A stretch of 7,464 nt of DNA from Actinomycetota bacterium (GCA_019348575.1 JAHWJE010000066.1:1-7464); one strand, 5' to 3'. Numbered from the stretch's first letter, positions 1 to 6,655 are shown. Made by a program: numbers and translations. The notes: generated from the letters alone by a model not told the origin.

Positions 1-363
1 CGGCTTCGGGTCGATCGCCGGCGCGCCCTCGCCGGCCGGGCGGATCTCGAACACGAGGTGCGGTGCCTGGGTCGAGGACGGGCGCCCGACGCGGCCGATG
101 ATCGTGCCGCCGATCACGCGCGAGCCCTTGCGCAGGCGGCGGAACTCGACCTGGTCCTTGTCGAGTCCGAACGGCCGCGAGAAGAAGGCGCGGAAGGTCG
201 TGAAGCCGTCCCAGTTCATCGCCGACTCGAGCAGCTGGTCGGCGCCGCCGGCGCGGTAGGCGTTCGGCCGGCGCGGGTGCGCGAAGAGGCGGCTCTTGGT
301 GGCGACGGCCTTGGAGGCGCGCGGGGCGGGCAGCGCGCTGTCGGTGCCGGTCGTCCGCCGCAT
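1..363 (-). CDS. M23-like peptidase, C-terminal part (3' end off window)
   Basis: A minus-strand frame is open from the ATG at 363 down to the left edge. It carries a lysostaphin/M23-type beta-barrel end: KGSRVIGGTIIGRVG, then APHLVFEIRPAG and AIDPKP, preceded by RLFAHPRRPNAYRAGG, a segment I associate with actinobacterial cell-wall hydrolases. The family cuts peptidoglycan cross-bridges outside the cell and normally ends in a PHLHFEIR-type motif whose H-x-H supplies a zinc ligand. Here it reads H-L-V, so the second His is missing and the protein may not be catalytic. Recognisable similarity begins near 345. The ATG at 363 is only the furthest in-frame start short of the neighbouring plus-strand fragments and is probably not native, since the N-terminal half of the protein is absent. 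The frame continues beyond position 1. The family call is fairly sure; activity is not. Confidence 0.6.
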   Translation of the reverse strand, partial: MRRTTGTDSALPAPRASKAVATKSRLFAHPRRPNAYRAGGADQLLESAMNWDGFTTFRAFFSRPFGLDKDQVEFRRLRKGSRVIGGTIIGRVGRPSSTQAPHLVFEIRPAGEGAPAIDPKP

Positions 364-415
364 CCTCCGGTCGGCCATGGACGTGCTGGGGGTGGACGTC
401 GACGTCACCTCCGAC
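346..415. other. Unassigned filler between two gene fragments
   Basis: These 70 bp lie between the recognisable peptidase and the recognisable dehydrogenase. On the plus strand they read RRILRSAMDVLGVDVDVTSD in the same frame as the fragments that follow. On the minus strand, in the peptidase frame, they give a Ser/Thr-rich linker-like string. I do not recognise either reading, and this may be a further short fragment of another gene. I see no promoter or start signal for the downstream plus-strand reading frame. Confidence 0.35.
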
Positions 416-715
416 GTCGAGGTCGCGCTCACCGACGGCACCGACCTGAAGACGTTCCGACGCGGCCACCCGCGCCTGCTCGCCGACCTCCCGAGCGCGT
501 TCGGGCACGAGCTCTGCGGCGTCGACGGGCGCGGCCGCCGCTGGATTCCTGCGAACTCCGCTCCCTGCGGCGCCTGCGGCGCCTGCGCGCGCGGCGACGA
601 GACGCTCTGCGAGGACCTGCCGCTCCTGAACGGCGCCTACGCCGAGCTGCTGCTCGTCCCCGAGCGGATCGCTCGGCGGAACCTCCTCCCCGTCCCGCCG
701 GGGCTCGCGCCGTTC
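416..715 (+). pseudogene. Zinc alcohol dehydrogenase fragment (GroES-like domain)
   Basis: About 100 residues match the N-terminal catalytic domain of medium-chain zinc dehydrogenases (threonine/sorbitol dehydrogenase type): ALTDGTDLKTFRRGH, then the FGHE motif, then the structural-zinc lobe CGACGACARGDETLC, a perfect C-x2-C-x2-C-x7-C starting at 566. It ends with LLNGAYAELLLVPE and a PVPPGLAP stretch. The usual first 25-30 residues, the rest of the catalytic domain and the whole NAD(P)-binding Rossmann domain are missing. The usual catalytic-zinc Cys before GTDLK is replaced by Thr, though this could be normal for the subfamily. No native start codon is visible. The frame continues unbroken into an unrelated aminotransferase piece, so this cannot be a working dehydrogenase. 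Family assignment is confident. Confidence 0.7.
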
Positions 716-883
716 ACCGTCTCGGAGGACCTCGTCCAGGCTTCGCCGTCGTGGTACTTCGACCTCGAGGCGGTCGCGGCGTACTGGACGGGGGGCGGCG
801 AGGGCGCCCGCCCGTACCACCACCCCGCGCCGATCAACCTCGTCTACGCGCTCCTCGAGGGCCTGCGCGCGGTCGAGGAGGAG
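695..883 (+). pseudogene. Class V aminotransferase fragment (alanine-glyoxylate type)
   Basis: About 63 residues match the region just after the PLP lysine in alanine-glyoxylate/serine-pyruvate aminotransferases: PPGLAPFTVSE, then SWYFDLEAVAAYW, then YHHPAPINLVYALLEGLR. These correspond to the family's PPG..., FY.D...YW and YHHT.P....YAL.E.L blocks. In the family the PLP-binding Lys lies a few residues before the PPG motif. Here that place is occupied by dehydrogenase sequence (RRNLLPV), so the catalytic lysine is absent along with the N-terminal two thirds and the C-terminal domain. The left boundary is blurred because PPGLAP fits both the dehydrogenase and the aminotransferase. It reads in the same frame as its neighbours. 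I am sure of the family and sure that the piece is not functional alone. Confidence 0.65.
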
Positions 884-985
884 CTGGCCGACCCCGCCGC
901 CTGGGCGACGAAGTACGAGGCGGCGACGTCCGAGGCGCGGCAAACCGCCGCCAAGCGTGCTGTGGAGACGGCGCTGGCGGCGTGG
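881..985 (+). pseudogene. Probable ABC-F ATPase linker/C-terminal fragment
   Basis: About 35 charged helical residues (ELADPAAWATKYEAATSEAR, then AAKRAVETALAAWE) resemble the helical linker or C-terminal arm of actinobacterial ABC-F ATPases, ribosome-associated proteins with two ATP-binding cassettes. No Walker A, Walker B or signature motif is present, so the assignment rests only on the look of this segment. It could also be another coiled-coil protein, or simply the continuation of a neighbouring fragment. It follows the aminotransferase piece at EEEL and leads straight into the BTAD piece in the same frame, with no start or stop. Confidence 0.35.
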
Positions 986-1003
986 GAGGAGCACGCAGCG
1001 AAG

Positions 1004-1195
1004 TTCGAGGCGGCGGCGCGCGACGCCCGGCGCCGCCCCGACCCGGCGACCTACGAGGCCGCCATCGCCCTCTACACCGGCGACCCGCTGCCGGAGGACC
1101 GCTACGAGGACTGGGCCGCACCCCGCCGCGAGGCGCTGCGGGGGACCTTCCTGGAGCTGCTGCTGGGCGCGGCGCGCCTGCACGAGGCCGAGGGC
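1004..1195 (+). pseudogene. BTAD (SARP-type regulator) domain fragment
   Basis: About 64 residues match the bacterial transcriptional activator domain, an all-helical TPR-like module found after the DNA-binding domain of SARP regulators and in large LuxR/ATPase-type regulators. Diagnostic strings are YEAAIALYTGDPLPEDRYED, then WAAPRREALRGTFLELLLGA and ARLHEAEG. Neither the winged-helix DNA-binding domain nor the ATPase and later helices are present. After about 1195 the plus-strand reading loses any family resemblance, and the DNA becomes the 3' end of a minus-strand membrane protein gene. Between roughly 1166 and 1200 both strands give plausible protein, so the seam lies there. Family call good; non-functional as it stands. 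Confidence 0.65.
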
Positions 1196-1918
1196 CAACA
1201 GCACGAGGCCGACGACCAGCAGCAGGTACGGGATGTAGCCGATGCCGCCGGCGACGGCCAGGCCCTGGAAGTCGTCCTTGTGCTGGACCGCCAGCGGCAC
1301 GAGGTCGTCGCGCAGGTACTTGCGCAGCCCGGGCACCGTGCGCACCGGCTTGTCGCGCGACAGCCGCGTCAGCCCCTCGATGCCCGGCACGTCGTACCAG
1401 CCGTCCGCGACGTTGGGCAGCGTCGTCAGCAGCTGGGCGGTGCGCGGGAAGCTCTGCTCGAGCGTCGCCGCGAGCTCGTCCTCGCTCACCGCCAGGGTGG
1501 TGGCGAGATACGACGTGAGGCGCGGGATCTCGTCGGCGACCCCCTCCAGCGGCAGCGCCCGCATGAGCGCCTCGGTGTGCGGCGCCTCGCGGCGCAGGAT
1601 CTTGCGCACCTGCGCGCTCGACAGCCCCAGCTCGCGGCGGACGAGCCGCACCAGCGAGCGGACCTCCCGGTGCGCCCCGCCGCGCGCGGTCAGCAGCGGA
1701 TCGACGAGGTCGACGTACTGCGCCAGGATCTCGACCCCGCCGCGGGTCCCCGCCACGCGCTCGTCGGTGAAGGCGGGTGCGGCGCTGTCGACGACCTGCT
1801 GGCCGGCGCTCAGGCGCGGGATCAGCGACAGCACGAGGACGAGCGCGACCACCGCGAAGCCGATGAGTGCGACACCGAGCCACGCACGCGACGCAGCGGT
1901 CGACATCAACCCCTTCAT
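1181..1918 (-). CDS. Two-helix membrane protein of unknown function, 3' end disrupted
   Basis: A minus-strand frame starts at ATG 1918 (a second in-frame ATG lies at 1906) and gives about 246 sensible residues. There is a short N-terminal tail, a strong transmembrane helix at about 14-34 (GVALIGFAVVALVLVLSLIP), then a largely helical, charged extracytoplasmic region at 36-222 with Leu/Arg-rich amphipathic stretches and WYDVPGIEGLTRL at 174-186. A second helix at about 225-246 (GGIGYIPYLLLVVGLVLLAL) follows. With the N-terminus inside, both ends would be cytoplasmic. No catalytic motif is visible and I do not recognise the family. After residue about 246 the frame stays open to the left window edge and runs antisense through the patchwork of fragments, so the native stop is missing. 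It is the last gene of the minus-strand series, 74 bp after the GIY-YIG gene. No good Shine-Dalgarno sequence precedes 1918. Confidence 0.6.
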
Positions 1919-1957
1919 GCGCAGTTTCGGTATCCCCAGGCTCGACGACGTGACAGG

Positions 1958-1977
1958 GACGGCGCCGGCACGCCGTC
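1958..1977. terminator. GC hairpin after the GIY-YIG gene (weak terminator candidate)
   Basis: A perfect 7-bp inverted repeat (GACGGCG and CGCCGTC) with a 6-base loop lies 15 bases past the stop of the minus-strand GIY-YIG gene. No T-tract follows on either strand, so it is not a classic intrinsic terminator. In DNA this GC-rich a chance hairpin is also plausible. It is the only notable structure in the 74-bp gap. Confidence 0.25.
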
Positions 1978-1992
1978 AGCAAGCGCGCGACC

Positions 1993-2253
1993 TTACACGC
2001 CGACCGGCCCGGCTGCGACCAGCGCAAGCTTCTGCGCGCGCGTCAGGCGCTTGATGCGCGCCTCCTCGCGCCGCGCCGCGCTGCGGTCGGCCATCGGCTG
2101 GGCGAGCGCGAGCGACACCGGCAGTCGGCTGGCGGTGTAGCGGCTCGCGCGACCGGCGCTGTGCGCGCGCAGGCGACGCTCGAGGTCCGACGTCCAGCCG
2201 CAGTACAGGGAGCCGTCACGGCAGCGCAGGAGGTAGACGCAGACGTCGGACAT
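1993..2253 (-). CDS. GIY-YIG domain protein (UPF0213/YhbQ-like)
   Basis: An 86-residue protein consisting of just a GIY-YIG nuclease fold. The motif is in its single-domain form: VYLLRCRDGSLYCGWTSDLE (about 6-25) supplies the two core tyrosines and the glycine. RRLRAH (26-31) supplies the conserved Arg, and RREEARIKRLTRAQKLAL (61-78) holds the Glu expected to bind the metal ion. Small stand-alone members of this family are common in bacteria. They are presumed DNA-repair or structure-specific nucleases, but few have a known role. Size and motif order are typical. The ATG at 2253 sits right before the first beta strand (SDVCVYLLR), which fixes the start even though no clear Shine-Dalgarno sequence is present. 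It follows the glycosyltransferase-flippase gene by 50 bp on the same strand and may be read through from it, although a functional link is not obvious. Confidence 0.85.
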   Translation of the reverse strand: MSDVCVYLLRCRDGSLYCGWTSDLERRLRAHSAGRASRYTASRLPVSLALAQPMADRSAARREEARIKRLTRAQKLALVAAGPVGV

Positions 2254-2303
2254 CGGCGAGCAGTTCGACGTGCGCTGCGGCGATCCTCGCGTCCCGCGCA
2301 GGC

Positions 2304-4628
2304 TCAGGCCGGCTCGCGCGCCTCGCTGGGCCTGAAGCTCGGCAGCGGAGCCAGCTCGACGGGTGAGCTGTGCATCGCGCGCAGCCGAACCTCGCGCCAG
2401 GAGAGGCCCTCCTTGACGAGCGCAGGCGCGCCCATGGCGACCGCCGTCGCGACCTCGACGGCCTGCAGGATGATCCCGTAGGCGAGCGCGTCGGCGTAGC
2501 CGACGCCGTAGGCGGCGAGCACCGCGACGCAGGCGGCCTGGAAGACGCCGACGTTCGACGGCGTCGCCGGCAGGACCGCGGTGACGTTGACCGCGAACAG
2601 CACGGCCGCCGCCGCCCCGATCCCCGCCCCCTCGTCGAGGCCGAGCGCGACGAGCAGCACGTAGCACGACAGCCACTGCATCGCCCACGCCCCGAGCTGC
2701 GCGAGCGTCGCGACGGCGCCCAGCTGCGGCTGGCGGAAGACGGTCAGGCCGTCGCGCAGCTGCACGAGCGCGCCGCGCGCCTGCGCCACGAACGCGGCGA
2801 CGCGCGCGTAGCGCGAGGGCTTGCCGGAGCGCAGCAGCGCGGGCGTGGCGATCAGCGAGACGGCGATCGCCAGCGGCGCGACCGCGACGACGAGCAGCGC
2901 CGTGTGATGCGTGAACACGTCGACGGTGGAGAACATCGCGATCGCGAGCACCACGAGCGCGAGGATGTTCAGCAGCGTCTGCGACACGATCGTGCCCAGC
3001 ACGACGGGGAGGTGCACGCGCGCGCTGCCGATCCGCCGCGCGACGACGAACGCGCGCGACGGCTCGCCGAGCCGGGCCGGCAGCGTCGCGGACATCAGCA
3101 CGCCGATGAACGTGCCCTGCAGCGCGTCGCGCAGGCGCACGCGGCCGGCCGGCAGCGCGGCGCGCATGATCGCGTGCCACGCGACCGCGCGCAGCACCAT
3201 CGACGAGCACATCAGCCCGAGTCCGAGCAGGACCCAGGGCGGCGCCGCGTTCAGGAGCGCGCGGCTGAGGGGCTCGATCCCGATGCGCTGCAGCGCGATC
3301 AGCGCGAACGCGGCCGCGACGACGCCGACGGCGCCGATCGCCAGCCTGCGCGCCAACCGCGCGCCCGGGCGCGAGACGTCCTTCGCCGTGCGGGGCAGCG
3401 CCGGCTCGAGCGTCGGCAGCCGGCGTGCGGGCACGCGCTCGCCGGCGGCGGGCACGAGGCCCAGTCGCGCCGCGACGCCGCGCGGTGCGCGCGCATGCTG
3501 CGCGATCGCGTCCTCGTAGGCGCCGAGCACCTCGGCCGCCACGGTCGGCCAGGCATAGCGGGCCGCCGACTGCGTGGCGGCGGCGGCGAGCGACGTGCGG
3601 CGCTGCGGGTTCAGCGCGAGGTCGCGCAGCGCCTCGGCGAGTGCCGTCGCGTCGCCGCGCGGGACAAGCAGGCCGTCGTGGCCGTGGCGGACGACGTCGC
3701 GGTAGCCGGCGATGTCGGAAGCGACGACCGGCGTGCCGGCCGCGAACGCCTCGGTCAGCACCATGCCGAAGCTCTCGCCGCCGAGCGACGGCGCGCACAG
3801 CACGTCGGCCTCGGCGAGCACGCGCAGCTTCTGCTCGTCGCTGCACTTGCCGTGCGCCACGACGTCGCGCGCGTCGAGCATGAGCGGCGCGAGGTCGGTC
3901 GCGTCGGCGCCCACGACGTGCAGCATCGCGGGCACGTGCTCGCGCAATGCCTCGAAGGCGCGCAGCAGCACCGGCAGCCCCTTGCGCTCGACGGGCTGGC
4001 CGATGAAGGCGATCCGCAGCGGCGCGTCCGGCGGCGCGGACGAGGCCGCGCGCGGCGGCTGCTGCGGGAGCTCGACGCCGTTGGGGATGATCCGATAGCT
4101 CCCCCCGTAGAAGCGCCGGCCCGTCCACGCCGCCGCCTGCGACACCGCGATCCGCACGTGCAGGCGGTTCATCCGCCGGCGCGCGCCGAGGACCGCCGCG
4201 AGGTGGTTGGCCGGGAGGTTCTCCGAGTACGAGTGGAAGGTGCCGACGAGCGGCGCCTCGACCGTCATGAGCGAGTCCCAGCCCGGGACCGGCGCGACCG
4301 GCTCGTGCAGGTGCACGACGTCATAGCCGCGCTCGAGCTCGCGCCGCAGCGCGACGAGCGTCGACACGCCGCAGGCGATGTTCGAGACGGCGCCGTTGGC
4401 GGGGAAGCCGATCGTCCGGCCGAGCGGGACCAGGTACTCCGGCAGGCCGCGCGGCGACGGGCGCGCGCCACGGTGCAGGCGCAGCGTCAGCCGGTCGTCG
4501 GGATCGACGGGAGAAAGCACCCGCACGTCGTGGCCGCCCGCCAGGTACTGCTCGGCGAGCGCCTCGATGTGGCGGGTGACGCCGCCCGGGTAGGTCCACG
4601 AATACGGCGATACCAACGCGATCCGCAT
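2304..4628 (-). CDS. PimA-like GT4 glycosyltransferase fused to a flippase-like membrane domain
   Basis: A 774-residue two-domain protein. Residues 1-375 are a GT-B glycosyltransferase of family GT4, close in pattern to mycobacterial PimA: PYSWTYPGGVTRHIEALAEQ (8-27) with the nucleotide-contact Gly-Gly, VVHLHEP (104-110), GTFHSY (129-134) with the presumed catalytic His132, IIPNGVEL (180-187), VERKG (213-217) with basic sugar-nucleotide ligands, and the E-x7-E motif ESFGMVLTE (285-293). After a basic linker (376-428), residues 429-745 form about seven or eight membrane helices of the lysylphosphatidylglycerol-synthase TM/UPF0104 (flippase-like) type. The signatures there are PARLGEPSRAFVVARR (517-532) and PSNVGVFQAACVAVLAAYGV (690-709). 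There is no C-terminal aminoacyl-transfer domain, so it is not MprF. By family, the first half should glycosylate a lipid (a phosphatidylinositol-like acceptor is inferred from PimA) and the second half may move the product across the membrane. An AGGA ribosome site overlaps the upstream stop codon. The domain calls are strong; the substrate is unknown. Confidence 0.85.
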   Translation of the reverse strand: MRIALVSPYSWTYPGGVTRHIEALAEQYLAGGHDVRVLSPVDPDDRLTLRLHRGARPSPRGLPEYLVPLGRTIGFPANGAVSNIACGVSTLVALRRELERGYDVVHLHEPVAPVPGWDSLMTVEAPLVGTFHSYSENLPANHLAAVLGARRRMNRLHVRIAVSQAAAWTGRRFYGGSYRIIPNGVELPQQPPRAASSAPPDAPLRIAFIGQPVERKGLPVLLRAFEALREHVPAMLHVVGADATDLAPLMLDARDVVAHGKCSDEQKLRVLAEADVLCAPSLGGESFGMVLTEAFAAGTPVVASDIAGYRDVVRHGHDGLLVPRGDATALAEALRDLALNPQRRTSLAAAATQSAARYAWPTVAAEVLGAYEDAIAQHARAPRGVAARLGLVPAAGERVPARRLPTLEPALPRTAKDVSRPGARLARRLAIGAVGVVAAAFALIALQRIGIEPLSRALLNAAPPWVLLGLGLMCSSMVLRAVAWHAIMRAALPAGRVRLRDALQGTFIGVLMSATLPARLGEPSRAFVVARRIGSARVHLPVVLGTIVSQTLLNILALVVLAIAMFSTVDVFTHHTALLVVAVAPLAIAVSLIATPALLRSGKPSRYARVAAFVAQARGALVQLRDGLTVFRQPQLGAVATLAQLGAWAMQWLSCYVLLVALGLDEGAGIGAAAAVLFAVNVTAVLPATPSNVGVFQAACVAVLAAYGVGYADALAYGIILQAVEVATAVAMGAPALVKEGLSWREVRLRAMHSSPVELAPLPSFRPSEAREPA

Positions 4629-4635
4629 CGCGGCA

Positions 4636-4639
4636 TCCT
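4636..4639 (-). promoter_or_regulatory. Ribosome binding site of the GT4-flippase gene
   Basis: AGGA lies 7 bases before the ATG at 4628 and overlaps the TAG stop (4640-4638) of the preceding membrane-protein gene. This fixes the start codon and indicates translational coupling of the two genes. Confidence 0.6.
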
Positions 4640-6647
4640 AGCCCGGCGAACCCGCCGCGACAGGATGCCCCAGCGGCGCGTCGGCCTCGTGGGCCACGAG
4701 CGCCGGGGCGCCGCGGACGTACGCGGTCGCCGACGCCAGGACGAACGCTCCGAAGATCAGCAGCAGCGGGCCGGAGTCGTTGAACAGCGCGCCGACGATC
4801 GACGCCGTCAGCCCGCCGACGAGCGCCGCGCGCCACGACGGCGACCCGCGCAGCGGCGCGTAGATGCGCTCGCGATAGCGCACGGCGTAGGCGACGCCCA
4901 GCAGCGCCAGGAGCGTCAGGTACGGGACCACCCCCGCCCGCAGGCTGTTGAACGCGAGGCTGTAGCGGCGCGCGACGACGTCCCACAGCGATCCGGCGTC
5001 GTCGGCCCGCAGGATCGTGCGCGTGAAGTGCGCGTCTCCGCCGGTTGCGAGCTCCAGCAGCGCCAGCGCGGCGACGGCCGCGAACGGCACGAGCGCGGCG
5101 ACCAGCAGCGCCCGCCGCGACGGGGCTCCGGGCAGCATCAGGAGCGCCGCGGCCGCCACCCCGGCGCCGACGGTGATGACGCCGCCGACGTCGGCACCGA
5201 GCTGGCCGGCGCCGACGAACACGGCGAAGACCGCTCCCGCGCCGGCGATGATCGCCGCGCTGCGACGCGATCGGGCGCGGCCCCACAGCAGCGCGCCGAG
5301 GCCCACGAGCAGCAGCGTCGTGAGCGTCGCCTCGAGCTCGTTGCCCAGCCCGTAGAAGCGCGAGCCCGAGCGCGGGTTGACCCCGAGCAGCGAGCGGATG
5401 ATGAGCGGCGACCCGAACGCGAGATCGACGGCGTACGCGGTCAGGCCGACGGCGGCCGGCAGCGCCGGCCCGCGCGGCCACGCGACGAAGCGGTCCGTGA
5501 GCGCGGCGAGCCCGAACGAGCCGACGACGATGATCGCGAGCTCGACGAGCCGCGGCGGCGCCAGCCAGCCCGTGAGCAGCAGCATCGGAACCGCCCACAG
5601 CATCGCGAGCCCGCCGATCCGCAGCGCCGCGCGGACCCCGCGCCGGTCGGTGGCGACCCCGAGCACGAGGACGAGCGTCAGCCACGCGAACAGCAGCGCG
5701 CCGATCATCGGAGTGCGGCGGCCGCTGACGACGCTCAGGCGCTCCTCGAGGGCCGTCAGCGCACCCGCGTCGCGGACCCCCGCCACGTGGATCGGCTGGC
5801 CCCGCACGCCCTCCGGCACCTCCAGCCCGAGGTGGCGCAGGATCGTGACGGGGATGTCGATCCCCGCGACGATCCCCTCGAGGTGCGTCGTCGCCGACGT
5901 GAGCATCCCGTTGCCCGCGAGGCCGACGATGCCGATCGGCAGCAGCAGCGGCACCCGCGCGCGCGGCGGCCTCTGCACGACGATCAGCAGGTCGTCGGTG
6001 CGGCGCCTGCGCAGCAGCTCGTCGAGCGCCTCGTCGCCCTTGTCGGAGGTCGGCAGGCCGACGACGACGAGCCGGTGGCGCACGAGCAGCAGGGCGGCGC
6101 GGTCGGCGAGCGTCGCGGCCGGCCCGAGCGACACCGCCGCGACGTCGCCGCGACGATCCGTCGCCACGACCGCCTCGACGTGCGTCCGGCCCGCGACGCC
6201 GGCATAGCCGGCGCCACCGCGGATCTCGCCGGCGAGCAGGCCGGGCTGGATCTCGGCGGGCGCCGAGGCGGCACGCTCGAGCGCCGGCCGCCAGCCGAAG
6301 ATGAAGCCGCTGCGATCGCCGGCGAGGACGAGCTCGAGCCGCGGCGGCTGCTCGGGCTCGTAGACCGCGAGCGAGGTCCTCGAGCCCGACGACACGTCGA
6401 GCATCATCTGCTCTGGCGACGAGCGTCCCTGCGTCGCGCTGACGAGCCCGATCGCGAAGCGCACCCGCGCGTCGAGCCGGTCCATGACGGGCGCGGGGTT
6501 GTTGTCGCCGCCCTCGGGCAGGAACGCGAGCACGACGCGCCGCTCGGCGGCGCCGGCAGGCGCCGCGGGCGCGGCGAGCACCCCGAGGCCGGCGAGCGCG
6601 AGCGTGGCGGCGCACAGCAGCGCCGCGGCGTGCGGGGAGCGCGGCAT
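4638..6647 (-). CDS. Exported alkaline-phosphatase-like ectodomain with polytopic membrane half
   Basis: A 669-residue protein. Residues 1-34 look like a signal peptide or anchor (hydrophobic stretch, then APAGAAE). Residues 36-310 form a soluble domain whose end, TTHLEGIVAGIDIPVTILRH (253-272) plus LEVPEGVRGQPI (275-286), matches the pattern S/T-T-R-x-G-...-D-I-x-P-T-I-L-x-x-L-G near the end of alkaline-phosphatase-superfamily folds. I cannot find the usual metal-binding Asp/His set or the nucleophile, so this half may be a non-catalytic relative. Residues 313-640 contain about nine or ten membrane helices with a polar inter-helix motif GSRFYGLGNELEA (428-440), then GADVGGVITVGAG (484-496) and LFNDSGP (621-627). 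The conserved-looking GNE, GADVGG and ND residues inside membrane segments suggest a lipid- or polysaccharide-handling site (inference). I recall similar uncharacterised proteins in Firmicutes and Actinobacteria but know no named function. It lies 9 bp upstream of the GT4-flippase gene, so an envelope role is likely. AGGA at 6661-6658 precedes the ATG by 10 bases. Confidence 0.7.
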   Translation of the reverse strand: MPRSPHAAALLCAATLALAGLGVLAAPAAPAGAAERRVVLAFLPEGGDNNPAPVMDRLDARVRFAIGLVSATQGRSSPEQMMLDVSSGSRTSLAVYEPEQPPRLELVLAGDRSGFIFGWRPALERAASAPAEIQPGLLAGEIRGGAGYAGVAGRTHVEAVVATDRRGDVAAVSLGPAATLADRAALLLVRHRLVVVGLPTSDKGDEALDELLRRRRTDDLLIVVQRPPRARVPLLLPIGIVGLAGNGMLTSATTHLEGIVAGIDIPVTILRHLGLEVPEGVRGQPIHVAGVRDAGALTALEERLSVVSGRRTPMIGALLFAWLTLVLVLGVATDRRGVRAALRIGGLAMLWAVPMLLLTGWLAPPRLVELAIIVVGSFGLAALTDRFVAWPRGPALPAAVGLTAYAVDLAFGSPLIIRSLLGVNPRSGSRFYGLGNELEATLTTLLLVGLGALLWGRARSRRSAAIIAGAGAVFAVFVGAGQLGADVGGVITVGAGVAAAALLMLPGAPSRRALLVAALVPFAAVAALALLELATGGDAHFTRTILRADDAGSLWDVVARRYSLAFNSLRAGVVPYLTLLALLGVAYAVRYRERIYAPLRGSPSWRAALVGGLTASIVGALFNDSGPLLLIFGAFVLASATAYVRGAPALVAHEADAPLGHPVAAGSPG

Positions 6648-6655
6648 CGCGGCTC

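Noticed and set aside
566..592. A short tandem repeat (GCGGCGCCT-like units)
   Set aside because: It is explained by the CGACGAC residues of the zinc-binding lobe and is only about two copies long.
58..1518. Another long plus-strand frame at the left end
   Set aside because: Arg/Pro/Gly-rich translation without motifs; it is a shadow of the peptidase fragment and of the plus-strand fragments in the correct frame.
296..2140. A single 614-residue multi-domain protein on the plus strand
   Set aside because: The pieces are truncated domains missing catalytic parts. After about 1195 the frame is antisense to a real membrane-protein gene and to the GIY-YIG gene, so I list the pieces separately as fragments.
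2254..4128. A long upstream extension of the GIY-YIG reading frame
   Set aside because: Only the last 86 codons resemble a protein family. The upstream part lies out of frame within the glycosyltransferase-flippase gene and is Arg/Ala-rich noise.
4321..6615. A minus-strand open frame of 764 codons overlapping the membrane protein and the GT4 start
   Set aside because: It is a frame-shifted shadow of the real genes. Its translation is almost all Arg/Ala/Gly and has no domain.
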